DNA of 64,000 bases from assembly GCA_963576565.1 (NCBI GenBank), contig OY755039.1:79851455-79915454 (forward strand), read 5' to 3'. This stretch comes from Aspidapion aeneum (taxonomy: Eukaryota; Arthropoda; Insecta; Coleoptera; Brentidae). Positions 1-10,480 of the stretch are shown here, one piece after another (within the stretch, counting starts at the first letter, position 1; the number at the start of each line of letters is the position of its first letter). The notes beneath the pieces are model-generated. The model was not told where the DNA came from, did not search any database, and saw nothing but the letters and a program-made list of their open reading frames with translations. The position numbers and the translations under genes are program-made.

Positions 1-138
1 GGGCTGGTTTACCCAGCAACGTAATGCACAATGGACAAATTTATTGTTAAATTGTAGTATATCTACCTTTTTTCTGCCTATAGGTGGCATCTATTAAAAC
101 CTGCATATAATAAAATAAGAAAGACAATTTCTAGAAAA

Positions 139-1870
139 ATGTGTTTCGACCCAGATAGCACAAGTATGTACTATGTACGTACAGAGTACGTAACTCTGCG
201 AGGTATGCACGTACATAGTACGTATATTCTTCGACTTACGTCCATATGTGTACGTTCCAGGAACGTAAATTTAGCCATTATTTTCCTTCGATTTGTACGT
301 ACTATGTACTATACTACGAGATACTATGTACGTACGGAAGTACGTACTATGTACGTTCCTTCGACGTACTTTGGGCCTTTATTTCTGTACGTCTTTTATA
401 GGTCCCATTATGGATCCACATATGAACCGAAAAATACACCTAAAATGAAGTAATGTATGTAAAAAATTCCTAGTAGGTACGTCCACGTATATTGTACATA
501 AAATATACGTACCCTGGACGTACATGGTAGGTACATAGGGCGTCAAATTAAAACAAAGAAAGTGAAGGATTAGGACTAGGTATTATTTAAAATATTCCAG
601 CTACCTGAACATTCCTACTTTAGAGTGGATCTTCCAGACTCGAAGTCTCCACAGGTTTGATTAAGTTGGTTTTGCTTGATTTAATATTTAAGAAATATAT
701 CTCTAACAATGCCGTTAAATGTTAACTAGTGTACGCCATCTATTACCAAATTCCGTTGCATCTCTAAAATGAACGTAAAATGTACGTGCTATGTACGTAG
801 CTGGTAGTACGTACATACTTGTACGTACCTTATTGGTCTCGAGAAGGACCGACGTAAAATGTACGTAATATGTAATTGACGTCCTCTGAACGTACACAAT
901 TGTACGTATAGTACTTTAAAATGTATATAAAATGTGCGTCCCTGGGACGAAGTGTGCTGTCTGGGATCCGAACTTGGGGGGGACTTTTTACGGACGCACT
1001 GTACAAGTTCTATTTTTAGAAGGGCATCCCTAAACCGTACGTAAGATGGTTGGAGTACGTACCTCATTGGCCCAGAAAGTATCGATGTAAAATGTACGTA
1101 CCTAATTGGCCCGATAAGTACCAACGTAAAACGTACGTAAAACGTACGTACCTATAATGTACTTACTATGTACGTACACATTTTTACGTACATAGTACGT
1201 ACCTAATTAGCCCGAGAAGTGCCGACTTAAAATGTCCGTAAAATGTGCGTACCAATAATGTACGTACTATGTACGTACACATTTGTAGGTTTATAGTACG
1301 TGCCTAATTGGTCCGAGAAGTACCGACGTAAAATGTACGTAAAATGTGCGTACCAATAATGTACGTGCTATGGACGTACACAATTGTATTTACTTAGTAC
1401 GTACCTAATCGGTCCGAGAAGTACCGACGTAAAACGTACGTAAAACGTACGTACCTATAATGAACTTACTATGTACGTACATATTTTTAGGTACATAGTA
1501 CGTACCTAATTAGCCCGAGAAGTGCCGTCTTAAAATGTACTTAAAATGTGCATACGAATAATGTACGTACTATGTACGTACACATTTGTACGTTTATAGT
1601 ACGTGCCTAATTGGTCCGAGAAGTACCGACGTAAAATGTACGTAAAACGTACGTACCTATAATGTACGTACTATGTATGTACACATTTGTACGTACACAG
1701 TACGTACCTAATTGGCCCGAGAAGTACCGACGTAATATGTACGTAAAATGTGCGTACCTATAATGTACGTACTATGTACCGACACACTTGTACGTACATA
1801 GTACGTACCTAATTGGCCCGAGAAATACCCACCTATGTACGTTAAACGTACGTAAAATATACGTACTAGC
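139..1870. repeat. TACGTAC-rich palindromic satellite region
   Basis: The stretch is built from GTACGTAC, CATAGTACGTAC and ACGTAAAATGTACGTA words on both strands, so it is locally self-complementary almost everywhere. Its first kilobase is irregular, with the same words separated by unique AT-rich sequence; the last 750 bp become a regular 101-bp tandem array, listed separately. ORFs here are made of repeated YVRT/TYYV words from TACGTAC and are not genes. Confidence 0.85.
1111..1862. repeat. 101-bp tandem repeat with 303-bp higher-order unit
   Basis: The anchor CCGAGAAGT (CCGATAAGT in the first unit, CCGAGAAAT in the last) occurs at 1111, 1212, 1313, 1414, 1515, 1616, 1717 and 1818, a spacing of exactly 101 bp each time. 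Three sub-types alternate: TTAGCCCGAGAAGTGCCG at 1212 and 1515; TTGGTCCGAGAAGTACC at 1313 and 1616; and a unit with two AAACGTACGT words at 1111 and 1414. The array therefore has a 303-bp trimeric higher-order period covering at least two rounds, then one or two monomers. Confidence 0.85.
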
Positions 1871-1879
1871 TGGCTAAAA

Positions 1880-2299
1880 TCTCTGTATGTTGACATATTT
1901 GGGTATAATTCCAAATATATTACATCATAGGGACCCTATAGATATAGCAAGGTCAGAAAAAAAATGTTCTACGAGCAGGCGGAGAGTGTCACTTTTTTGC
2001 ATTCATTTTAGTTTTGAAAGTGACACTTTTCTGCACTATTTTCCACAAGCAACGAAAAAAAATATCGGTACGTTAATGTGCCTCGCCAAGTTCGCGCGCC
2101 GTAACCATCTTTTCTGGAAACATTTCAGCCGATATTTGACCTACCTAAAACTCTACTTCGGAATAATCTACGATTCTCAAACTTTGCACAGTCGTAGATC
2201 CCCATGGAGTTAACAACCCCTCCAAGTTTCATGGAATTCCAAAAAGTAGTAAAGTAGTTACGAAATTTCAAAAAACGTCGAAATTGCCACTCACTCACT
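1880..2299. other. No gene seen
   Basis: AT-rich sequence between two tandem arrays. It ends in a CACT/ACTC microsatellite (about 2287-2309) that directly precedes the 142-bp array. A 108-codon open frame is present but shows no recognisable domain or splice context and is not called. Confidence 0.5.
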
Positions 2300-3235
2300 C
2301 ACTCACTCATGTATAGATTATCAATATTCTACTGTACTTCCAGACATGCTACAAAGCTGAAATTGGGCAGACTGATAGAAATTATGACCAAACCCCTGGA
2401 AAAAATCAAAAAACCCCAAAATTTTAATTTACTCCCCTCCCCTATACATTTAAAGTTATATAAAAGTAGCATCGCCCACTTCCAGAAATGCTAGAGAGTT
2501 GAGCTTTGGCAGACTGATAGGAACTATGATAAAACTATGGGAAAAAATCAAAATACCCCAAAATTTTAATTTACTTTCCTCCCCTATACATTTAAAGTTA
2601 TGTAGTTGAGCTTTGGCAGACTGATAGGTACTATGATAAAGCTATAGGAAAAAATTAAAACACCCCAAAATTCTAATTTAATTCCCTGTATAAATGTAAA
2701 GTTAAGTAAAAGTAACACTGCCCACTTCCAGAAACGCTAGAGAGCTGAACTTTTTAAGACTGAAAGACAATATGATAAAACTATATGAAAAAATTTAAAA
2801 ACACCAACATTTTAATTTACTTCCCTCTCCTATAAATATAAATTAATATAAAACTAACATTGCCCACTTCCAGAAACGCTAGAGAGCTGAGCATTGGAAT
2901 GCTGATAGAAATTATGATAAAAACATGGGAAAAAATTTAAAAAGTCCAATATTTTCATTTACTCTCCTCCCCTATAAATGTAAAGTTATGTAAAAGTAAC
3001 ATTACCCACTTCCAGAGAGAATGAGCATTGGAAGACTGATAGGAACTATGATAAAACTACAGGACAAAATTTAAAAACACGACAATTTTAATTTATTTCC
3101 CTCTCCTATACATGTAAAGCTATGTAAAAGAACCATTGTGCACTTTCAGAAACGCTAGAGAGCTGAGCTTTGGAAGACTGATAGGAACTACGATAAAACC
3201 ATGGAAAAAAATTTAAAAACCTCAAAAATTTAAGT
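2300..3235. repeat. Degenerate ~142-bp tandem repeat, about 7 units
   Basis: Each unit carries CCCACTTCCAGAAACGCTAG, then GAGCTTTGGCAGACTGATAG, then CCCCTATACATTTAAAG. The CCCACTTCC anchor falls at 2475, 2721, 2863, 3005 and about 3140, giving 142-bp steps with internal deletions in the second and last units. Units differ at many positions, so this is an old array. Confidence 0.8.
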
Positions 3236-3322
3236 AAGGCATTGCAAAAGTTTTGAACAATATTCCGCATATTTTACTTCTTTAAAAATTAAGTATTATC
3301 CAATTCCTTTAAAAAAGAAGTG

Positions 3323-3657
3323 TCATAACAAAAACATTTCATGTAAAAAAAGCCAAGTACGCGAAAATGGCATTCCGTAACAAGGATTGGGATAAAAGTA
3401 AAGCCAAGTTCTCCAATACAAATTTCAAAATGAAAGGTTCTTACTAGTTTGGAAATATTTTTCTAAACTTAGGCACAGTGCTAAATTGAACATAAAGAAG
3501 TTTGGCTGTAATCGCAAAGTTTAAAAAAAACATTTCCAAACTAGTAAGAACCTTTCATTTTGAAATTTGTATTGGAGAACTTGGCTTTACTTTTATCTCA
3601 ATTCTTTTTACGGAATGCCATTTTCGCGTACTTGGCTTTTTTTACATTTGTTATGAT
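3323..3657. repeat. Foldback element with ~140-bp arms
   Basis: The left arm (3323-3465) and right arm (3515-3657) are inverted copies sharing AAGCCAAGTACGCGAAAATGG, TTCTCCAATACAAATTTC and CTAGTTTGGAAAT. The loop is about 50 bp. A related single-arm copy lies at 55976-56165. No flanking target duplication is visible. Confidence 0.8.
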
Positions 3658-4439
3658 ATTTATTTTCTTCGGCATCCTTAACATCCCAACAATTAAATAA
3701 TTCTCAAAAATCGCCCATGTCAAAGCACTGTCAACATTTTAATGATTTATTCGCATAAACGATGTGGCAAATAGTCTTCAGTTAAGTTTTAGTGTTCTGT
3801 GGTGTCCAGCCCAACAAACATTTAAAGTTGTCACGACGAAATCCCAACTAGAAAGAATTTCTTAAAGGTAACCGCAACGTCTTCCCGCTACGTCTCAGTA
3901 TACCATACAGCGACGTGTTAATTCCCTAAGTGGGGAACCAATTTCTGGTTATGACTACTAGGCCAAGTGTTTAAAGTCACTGTAGTAATAACTACACTAC
4001 TACGTCGCAGCCAGGTGTAGATACCTATATATACGTCGTAGAGGCTGTTTTTTTTTCGTAATGGCATAAAAGTAGCGATGTAGTTGCAAATAATATAATC
4101 GCTTCTTTTTGGTAGAATTATTATAATACAATATGGAACACAACAGTAAACAAACACACTAAGTTTTTTAGTTTGGTTATGTATATATATATATATGTAT
4201 ATGTACTATGTTATCTAAAATTACGAGATTTAACGTGCAGAGGTCAAAATTCAACTGCGATGCAAATTTTTCTGTGCAACATGCATTTTGTTTATTGCAA
4301 AAAATAGGCGCGCCTGCAAAATTTAGCCGTTTTCTGGTAGCTGATGGAATATTTTCATTGTGGTTTTTGAGGTTATGTTTTTATAATTGGCAGATAATCC
4401 GACCAAATGGTTTTTAATATGGATATTTGGTAAAGCTTT
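3658..4439. other. No gene seen; short AT microsatellite
   Basis: Unannotatable AT-rich sequence with a (TA)n tract near 4178-4204. A phrase near 3700 (AAAAATCGCCCATGTCAA) recurs near 54450 (AAAAACCGCCCATGTCAA), so part of this is dispersed repeat. A 69-codon frame at 4208-4417 has no recognisable feature. Confidence 0.5.
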
Positions 4440-5250
4440 TAATAATTTGTGTACAAAAAACTATATCTCTGTATAATGGGCTTAAAAACTAAAATAAGAA
4501 AAACAATTTTTCTGTCCTTCAAAAAAAAAACTTGTCATTGACATTTAAGGAGGATCAACAACAAAAGTTTTAAACAAATTATTTTGTTTTACAATAATTA
4601 TCAACAAACTCAGGTAAAAAAACTTTAAAATGATATTGATAGATTAATATTTATTAACAAAGATATAAGAAAACACATAGCTAATTTTTACGCTTTTACA
4701 ATAAGGCCTAGTTTATGTTCTCATGAAGGATGTATTCATGGACTTATGGCCTCGTCTAACCTAGTTGAAAAGTTATTAATTGGAATCAAAACAAATAATT
4801 TTAACTATAAAATCTGAGTTATTTATCACATTGTTTTTTTTTTAATTTTAGATCACTGCTTGTAGTAACCAGAAATGCTAAAGAAGTATTGCAATTGAAC
4901 TAACTCTATGAGTTATGACTAGCTGCTAAAGGCCAATGAGGTCTCCTTATCACCATTGGGGTACATGATAGGGACTGCAACGAATGCCCAACCACCATTT
5001 ATTCTTATAAATAGATCACCCGACAACATGTGTATTATGCAATGCCTTTATGATATCAACAATGAAACCAATCATTCATTGCCCTACTGAACCTACTTAA
5101 CCAAGGATTTGCTGAGATGATCCAGACAAATTTTAAGTTGACTTCTTCCCTGGTTGATTTCAGGTCAGCCTTTGTCATTCTCAATATATTTAGTATGGCT
5201 TTTAATCAATTATTGTAATAAGTTATTTTAAATGAAATAAATAAAAGTTG
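4440..5250 (+). other. Possible spliced, polyadenylated transcription unit (repeated at ~5416-6460)
   Basis: Copy 1 has a good splice donor (CAACAAACTCAG|GTAAAA, intron from 4614) and an acceptor after a T-rich tract (TTTTTTTTTAATTTTAG|ATCACTG, exon from 4854), a 240-nt intron. AATAAA signals lie at about 5236-5245. The duplicate keeps donor (5857), acceptor (6094) and AATAAA. There is no long open frame, so this would be a non-coding or UTR-type transcript, or a transposon-derived one. The signals are suggestive only. Confidence 0.3.
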
Positions 5251-5416
5251 TTTATGTAGTTTTTTATTTAAAAAATTATCTAGAGGGGGCAGTGAGGCCC
5301 GGTTTCCACCTATGTGTGCCCACCCTGATTCAAAAAATGTATCACACACTTGTTTAAATGCAAGGTCACCTAATGAGATTTTTTAAGCAATGTGGGCACA
5401 CATAGGTGGAAACTGA
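4531..5416 (+). repeat. 886-bp duplicated segment, copy 1
   Basis: It is nearly identical to 5774-6634 from CTTGTCATTGACATTTAAGG to CATAGGTGGAAACTGA. The copies differ by a deletion of about 24 bp in copy 2 (after ACAACATGTGTA) and a few substitutions. Copy 1 is flanked by two near-identical 90-bp blocks, 4440-4530 and 5416-5503. The intervening 5504-5773 is present only before copy 2. Confidence 0.9.
5299..5415. mobile_element. 117-bp short inverted-repeat element (MITE-like), copy 1
   Basis: The ends are inverted copies of about 24 bp: GGTTTCCACCTATGTGTGCC at the left and GGGCACACATAGGTGGAAAC at the right. The interior is non-coding. It coincides with the 3' end of the 886-bp duplicated segment. 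Confidence 0.7.
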
Positions 5417-5773
5417 TAATTTGTGTACAAAAAACTATATCTCTGTAAAATGGGCTTCAAAACTAAAATAAGAAAAACAATTTTTCTGTCCTTCAAAAAA
5501 AAACATGGCGTACAAAAATTATTCCTTCATAGAGGGGAGGGCTACTTGAAAGTGAGCCTAAGTTACGGCTACGTATCACTTACTACTTTTGTGTCTCCAT
5601 TCCCTTATAGTTCTAGATAGCACATTGAAATTTCTACCTCATCCGTTACGGGAACGTGTTACCGACTTTTCTCCGCAACTAAAAAATTACTAGAGGGTGT
5701 CAGTAACCGCGCGGGTAAGCAAATCACGACGTTCAAATTATATGGCCGATCGGACCGTCAGCAACAGACGTCA

Positions 5774-6634
5774 CTTGTCATTGACATTTAAGGAGGATCA
5801 ACAACAAAAGTTTTAAACAAATTATTTTGTTTTACAATAATTATCAACAAACTCAGGTAAAAAAACTTTAAAATGATATTGATAGATTAATATTTATTAA
5901 CAAAGATATAAGAAAACACATAGCTAATTTTTACGCTTTTACAATAAGGCCTAGTTTATGTTCTCATGAAGGATGTATTCATGGACTTATGGCCTCGTCT
6001 AACCTAGTTGAAAAGTTATTAATTGGAATCAAAACAAATAATTTTAACTATAAAATCTGAGTTATTTATCACATTGTTTTTTTTTAAATTTTAGATCACT
6101 GCTTGTAGTAACCAGAAATGCTAAAGAAGTATTGCAATTGAACTAACTCTATGAGTTATGACTAGCTGCTAAAGGCCAATGAGGTCTCCTTATCACCATT
6201 GGGGTACATGATAGGGACTGCAACGAATGCCCAACCACCATTTATTCTTATAAATAGATCACCCGACAACATGTGTAACAATGAAACCAATCATTCATTG
6301 CCCTACTGAACCTACTTAACCAAGGATTTGCTGAGATGATCCAGACAAATTTTAAGTTGACTTCTTCCCTGGTTGATTTCAGGTCAGCCTTTGTCATTCT
6401 CAATATATTTAGTATGGCTTTTAATCAATTATTGTAATAAGTTATTTTAAATGAAATAAATAAAAGTTGTTTATGTAGTTTTTTATTTAAAAAATTATCT
6501 AGAGGGGGCAGTGAGGCCCGGTTTCCACCTATGTGTGCCCACCCTAATTTAAAAAATGTATCACACACTTGTTTAAATGCAAGGTCACCTAATGAGATTT
6601 TTTAAGCAATGTGGGCACACATAGGTGGAAACTG
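5774..6634 (+). repeat. 861-bp duplicated segment, copy 2
   Basis: Second copy of the segment at 4531-5416, about 1.24 kb downstream in the same orientation. Both copies stop at the same base, the end of a short inverted-repeat element. Confidence 0.9.
6518..6633. mobile_element. 116-bp short inverted-repeat element (MITE-like), copy 2
   Basis: Same element as at 5299-5415 with the same 24-bp inverted ends. The downstream flank differs (GTTTTAAACATGGGG against TAATTTGTGTAC), so the shared sequence ends exactly at the element end. Confidence 0.7.
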
Positions 6635-7865
6635 AGTTTTAAACATGGGGGGGGGTTGCTTTTGAACCTATCTATCTAGTTATAAAACCTTATTTTTTTG
6701 CTCAGGTGTGTAATACCACATGTGTCTTGTATTTTTTATGTAATTCTCGGGAAAAAGGGAGAAACATGCCACCCCCCCTCTGGGACCTCCACTGACATGA
6801 CCATTAAATAAAACAAAAGACATCAATTTTTTGGATGTACAGGGTTATTGTATTCTAAAGTGGTGGCAGGCCCTAGTGGACCTCGATGCACCACGACCAC
6901 ATGTGGGTCTCTACTGACTACAACAAAAATGATTTAAGATTAACGCATTGCCACCAGGGATATTCATTATGCATGTAACCCCCCTCACTATCTTGTGGGG
7001 ATAGTGGATCTCATGGGGATCGTGGGGGCTTACATTTATAATGGATGCCTGACACAGCTCAATGTGTAAGGAAAAAACTTATGTTCTTTATTTTAATTTC
7101 AGAGTGGGTAGGTAGTACTAATAATAACATTTTGTCAAATTAAATTCAAACACTTTTTTGTTCTTTAGTTCAAACTAGGCCAGAGGTTTCTGTAAAAGTT
7201 CTCAGATTATCCTGTATACCTATCTTCCCAAAATCTGCTGTATTCACATTTGTAGAGGTTTCCTCGTCTTTGAAAATGTGGATCCTGTAACAAAAAAAGG
7301 AAATTTTTATGCATGGGGCTTCTGCGATGTGTTTGAAGATATAGTATTTAAAATATTTGCCTACAGATATCATTATTCTGAATAATGAAAGCCAATAAAA
7401 AGGGCGTATTCCCCATGGTTCATAGCTCTCTCCCTTACCTATTTTCCTTTGGTTTACGCGCCTTCATCATTTCTCTATGTAGATTGTACTTGATTGCAGA
7501 TTATTTGCACTGTAATAAACTTGAAGGCTTCGTTGTTTTGTGGCATCATTCATCAAAAAGCCATTTTAACAGAAGCACAGATTAGGTTGAATAAGATTAG
7601 TAAGAAACAGAAGACCAAAGCCATTTTTTATTTGTTTAAAAATCAAAACACTTTTTGAGGTCTGTCTCTTATACTGAACCGAATTTTACTGACTTGGATA
7701 TTACTGAACAACGATTTTTATACTATTTCACGTCAGACTAAATTGTATAGGGTCGAAACAAATGATAACTAATAAATAAAAGCTTCTACCACTGCCATAC
7801 AGTTACCTATTTATCTATTTTTTAGTTACAGCTCAGGTTTATAGCAAAAATACCTTTAATTATTA
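6635..7865. other. No gene seen
   Basis: AT-rich sequence with several G or C runs (GGGGGGGGG near 6650, CCCCCCC near 6773). No open frame here has a recognisable domain; those at 7170-7373 and 7385-7585 lack support. Confidence 0.5.
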
Positions 7866-8138
7866 GATTCTACACCAACTACTACCACCTTCGCTTAGCT
7901 TCTATTACAAAAAAACCAACTACTACCACCTTCGCTTAGATTCTTCCCCTAAAAAACCAACTACTACCACCTTTGCTTAGCTTCTAAGACCAACTTCTCC
8001 TAGCTTTCGCCACAAAAAAATCAAGTACTTCCACCTTCCCTTAGGTTCTACTACGGTAGGTGGTAGTAGTTGATTTTTTGATGGTAGAAGCTAAGCCTAA
8101 GCGAGGGTGGTAGAAGCTAAGTGAAGGTGGTTTTTGGG
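7866..8138. repeat. ~50-bp tandem repeat followed by inverted copies
   Basis: ACCAACTACTACCACCTTCG followed by CTTAGCTTCT repeats four to five times in direct orientation (about 7868-8055). The complement (GGTGGTAGTAGTTG, AGAAGCTAAGC, GCGAGGGTGGTAGAAGCTAAG) then follows, making a large imperfect hairpin. Confidence 0.75.
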
Positions 8139-8388
8139 ATAAAACTGAGTTGTAGTTAAGTGATAGGTCAGTAGAGCTGTTTAGAAGAGGTACTTCACTA
8201 ACACCTGTTAACTTAAAAGTTAATATTTGTTTCTACCACAAACTAGGCGGTTTTTTATCGAAAATACTTTGGTCGTTAAAATGATGGTCAGTAAAACAGA
8301 AATTCCCTTTTGCTATGGCACTGTCTCTTTTCTTCTCAGTAAATTTACTCTATGTCTCGCGCTCTCTCTTACACACACACATAAACCC

Positions 8389-8455
8389 GTACTGCGCAGC
8401 CTTCGTAAACTAACGAGCCACGAACCAGAAAAGGCAACATCGCAAATTGGCCGGC
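8389..8455. repeat. Inverted repeat arm (partner at 10410-10480)
   Basis: CCTTCGTAAACTAACGAGCC and the following ACGAACCAGAA recur in inverse orientation at 10424-10475. The two arms enclose the RTE fragment and the THAP-domain remnant, and might be ends of a decayed DNA transposon, but no target duplication was found. Confidence 0.6.
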
Positions 8456-8917
8456 TGGTGGGCCGATATATACATGGGAGATATAAACATCTGCTATTTG
8501 TTTTGATTGTAGTTTGGCATTTTTTTTTTTTTTTTGTAAAAACTAATAAACTGTGTTTAGGCGTGTTACATTTAATTTTTAAAACAAACAGAACATTTGG
8601 AAATAAATATCAGTGGCCATTAATCATGTTAAAAAATATGTAACAAAACCTAGAATAAACAGAAGAGAAATTACTTTTAAACAATTTGTGAGAACAACCC
8701 TAAAGTTCGATTCATAGTACCGTGAAGTAAGCTGTATGAAGTGAGCAGTAAGAAATAAAAATGGTTCCTTTCTTACTGCTAAGTTATTACTGTCAAGTTT
8801 GAACAACAGGATGTTTGTGGGATAGTTTCTTATGTCTGACTGCTTACTTTACAGAACTATGAATCTAGTTTAAGTGGTAACATGTTAATTTAAAATTTAA
8901 ATGAACTTACCTTTCTA

Positions 8918-9740
8918 TCTATTCTACTTAGCCTTCGTCAATCCATCTTTGGCCAAGTTCTCCAGTTTACAATACATTTGTTCCATCAATCGTCTTTCTG
9001 TCTGATAATATGACCGGCAAATTTCCATTTTAATTTTGCTACTTCTGCTCTGACATCCCTTACTTTTGTTTTATTTCTTATTAATTCATTCTTTTTTCTA
9101 CCTGTTAGCTTTACATGTACCATTTGTCTTTCCATTGATCTTTGGGCTTTTCTTGCCTTATCCATGTTTGATTTTGTAAGTGTCCAGGTCTGGGATTCAT
9201 AGGTAAGTACAGGAAGGATACATTGGTTATACACTTCCGATTTGAGGTACTGAGGATATTTTTTATTTCTTAATATGTTGCTTAATTTACCGAATGCTGC
9301 CCAGGCCAATCTTACTCGTCTCTTGATTTCAGCTGTTTGCTTTTCTTTTTTCAGTTTAATAATTTGTCCCAGGTCCTATATATTCCTATTCTTGTTCTAT
9401 TTTCTTTTTGATTGATTGATATTATCAGCATATCTTGGTGGTTCAGAATTGTCCGCTTACTTTGATGCCTATTTCTTCCCAATCTAAGCTTTTAAAAACA
9501 TCTTCTAGGGCCTGGTTAAATAATTTAGGGAATATTGTGTCACGCTGACACCTCTTCTTATGCGGATTAGCTTGATTCCTCTGTGGATTTTGATTAATGT
9601 TGTTGCTTCACTCTATATATATATTGTCTATTAAGTCTGTATATCTGTGATCTATTCGGCTATTAATTAAAGATCTTTTACTGCCCAGTGCTCAATGCTA
9701 TCGAAAGCTTTTTCGAAGTCTATAAACGCAATATATATTT
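8918..9740 (-). pseudogene. RTE-type LINE reverse transcriptase fragment (5'-truncated, frameshifted)
   Basis: Reading leftward on the minus strand, the first recognisable motif is AFIDFEKAFDSIEHWAV (RT motif A with its aspartate) near 9729-9680. It is followed by IDHRYTDLI and, after several frameshifts and stops, by an open frame (8986-9309) holding the C-terminal region: VYNQCILPVLTYESQTWTL, then KARKAQRSMERQM, then KWKFAGHIIRQKDD. This order matches the RTE clade, whose proteins end in a YGxETWTL...AQRxMER...WAGHxxR signature. The endonuclease and first RT motifs are absent, and the catalytic YADD region is degraded. The element is inserted in, or abuts, a THAP-domain sequence at about 9740. 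A sister fragment of the same family lies at 39165-39480. Confidence 0.85.
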
Positions 9741-9744
9741 ATAT

Positions 9745-10131
9745 ATATTTCCATACCCTCCCTTTCTTCAATTTTTTTTTGCCTGTCGTCAGGATTTTCT
9801 CTTACTGGAGGTTTGGGGTTTGACATACTCTCGGGTTGAGATTCAAATAGCCGAGGTATTGCCCCATTGTTTAACTTAGGGAATGTTAGTGGCACCTCCT
9901 TTTGTACTCCCTCTTTATCCCTAATTATCTCGGTTCTAACAACATCACTTATGTCAAAATGTTTCCAACAAACCACTGAAGATACAGTCACAACATAATC
10001 TTCTCTGTGTATGGCCTGAAGCCAAGCATTTTATTTTTTAGGTCATTTTCTTTGCAAAAGGTTGTTTTGTGACCCTCTTCATTAATCATAGATGCATCGT
10101 TACTTTTGCAACCGGGTGCCCAACACTTTCG
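9745..10131 (-). pseudogene. THAP-type zinc-finger domain exon, frameshifted
   Basis: On the minus strand a T-rich tract ending in TTTTAAACAG precedes RKCWAPGCKSNDASM, a CX4C start of a THAP domain. After KTTFCKENDLKNK the frame shifts by one base in an A-rich run (about 10029-10040). The other frame continues AWLQAIHREDYVV...VVCWKHFDISDVV, the CX2H half, and then PKLNNGAIPRLF, which corresponds to the AVPxxF box. The C2CH set is therefore present but split. THAP domains bind DNA and occur in P-element and Kolobok transposases and in host regulators. The acidic linker then runs into the RTE fragment. The shift makes it non-functional as read; a sequencing error in the homopolymer is possible. 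Confidence 0.8.
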
Positions 10132-10409
10132 CTGTTTAAAATTTAAAAAGAAAAAACAGACCAAAAATTCCAAACAAAAACAAACATCTAACCTCACTTA
10201 TTACCGGTGTACAAAAGGTCTTTTTTACGCAGCTTTTATTAAGTAGGTAATATAATTTTAAGTTCACCACACATCTCACTAAAACCAGAACAGTTGTTTT
10301 ATTTGGTAACGCGATTTGAAATATACTAAAAGTTAAAAAAAAACATTATCTGCGCGGAAACGGCCAGTAACTAGTGTGGTGGGCGACGCACGTGGACGAA
10401 AATGACTGG

Positions 10410-10480
10410 CCTACACGCTGTGTTGCCGTTCTTCTGGTTCGTGGCTCGTTAGTTTACGAAGGCTGTGCGTACTGTCGTCT
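10410..10480. repeat. Inverted repeat arm (partner at 8389-8455)
   Basis: GGTTCGTGGCTCGTTAGTTT followed by ACGAAGGCTG is the inverse of the sequence at 8389-8437. It lies about 280 bp upstream of the THAP exon. Confidence 0.6.

Noticed and set aside
139..453. 104-codon ORF in the TACGTAC satellite
   Set aside because: Composed of YVRT/TYYV words from the palindromic repeat.
1887..2213. 108-codon ORF
   Set aside because: Starts at a non-ATG codon, has no recognisable domain, and lies between tandem arrays.
8227..8643. 138-codon plus-strand ORF
   Set aside because: Starts at TTG, spans a microsatellite and a repeat arm, and has no recognisable domain or splice context.
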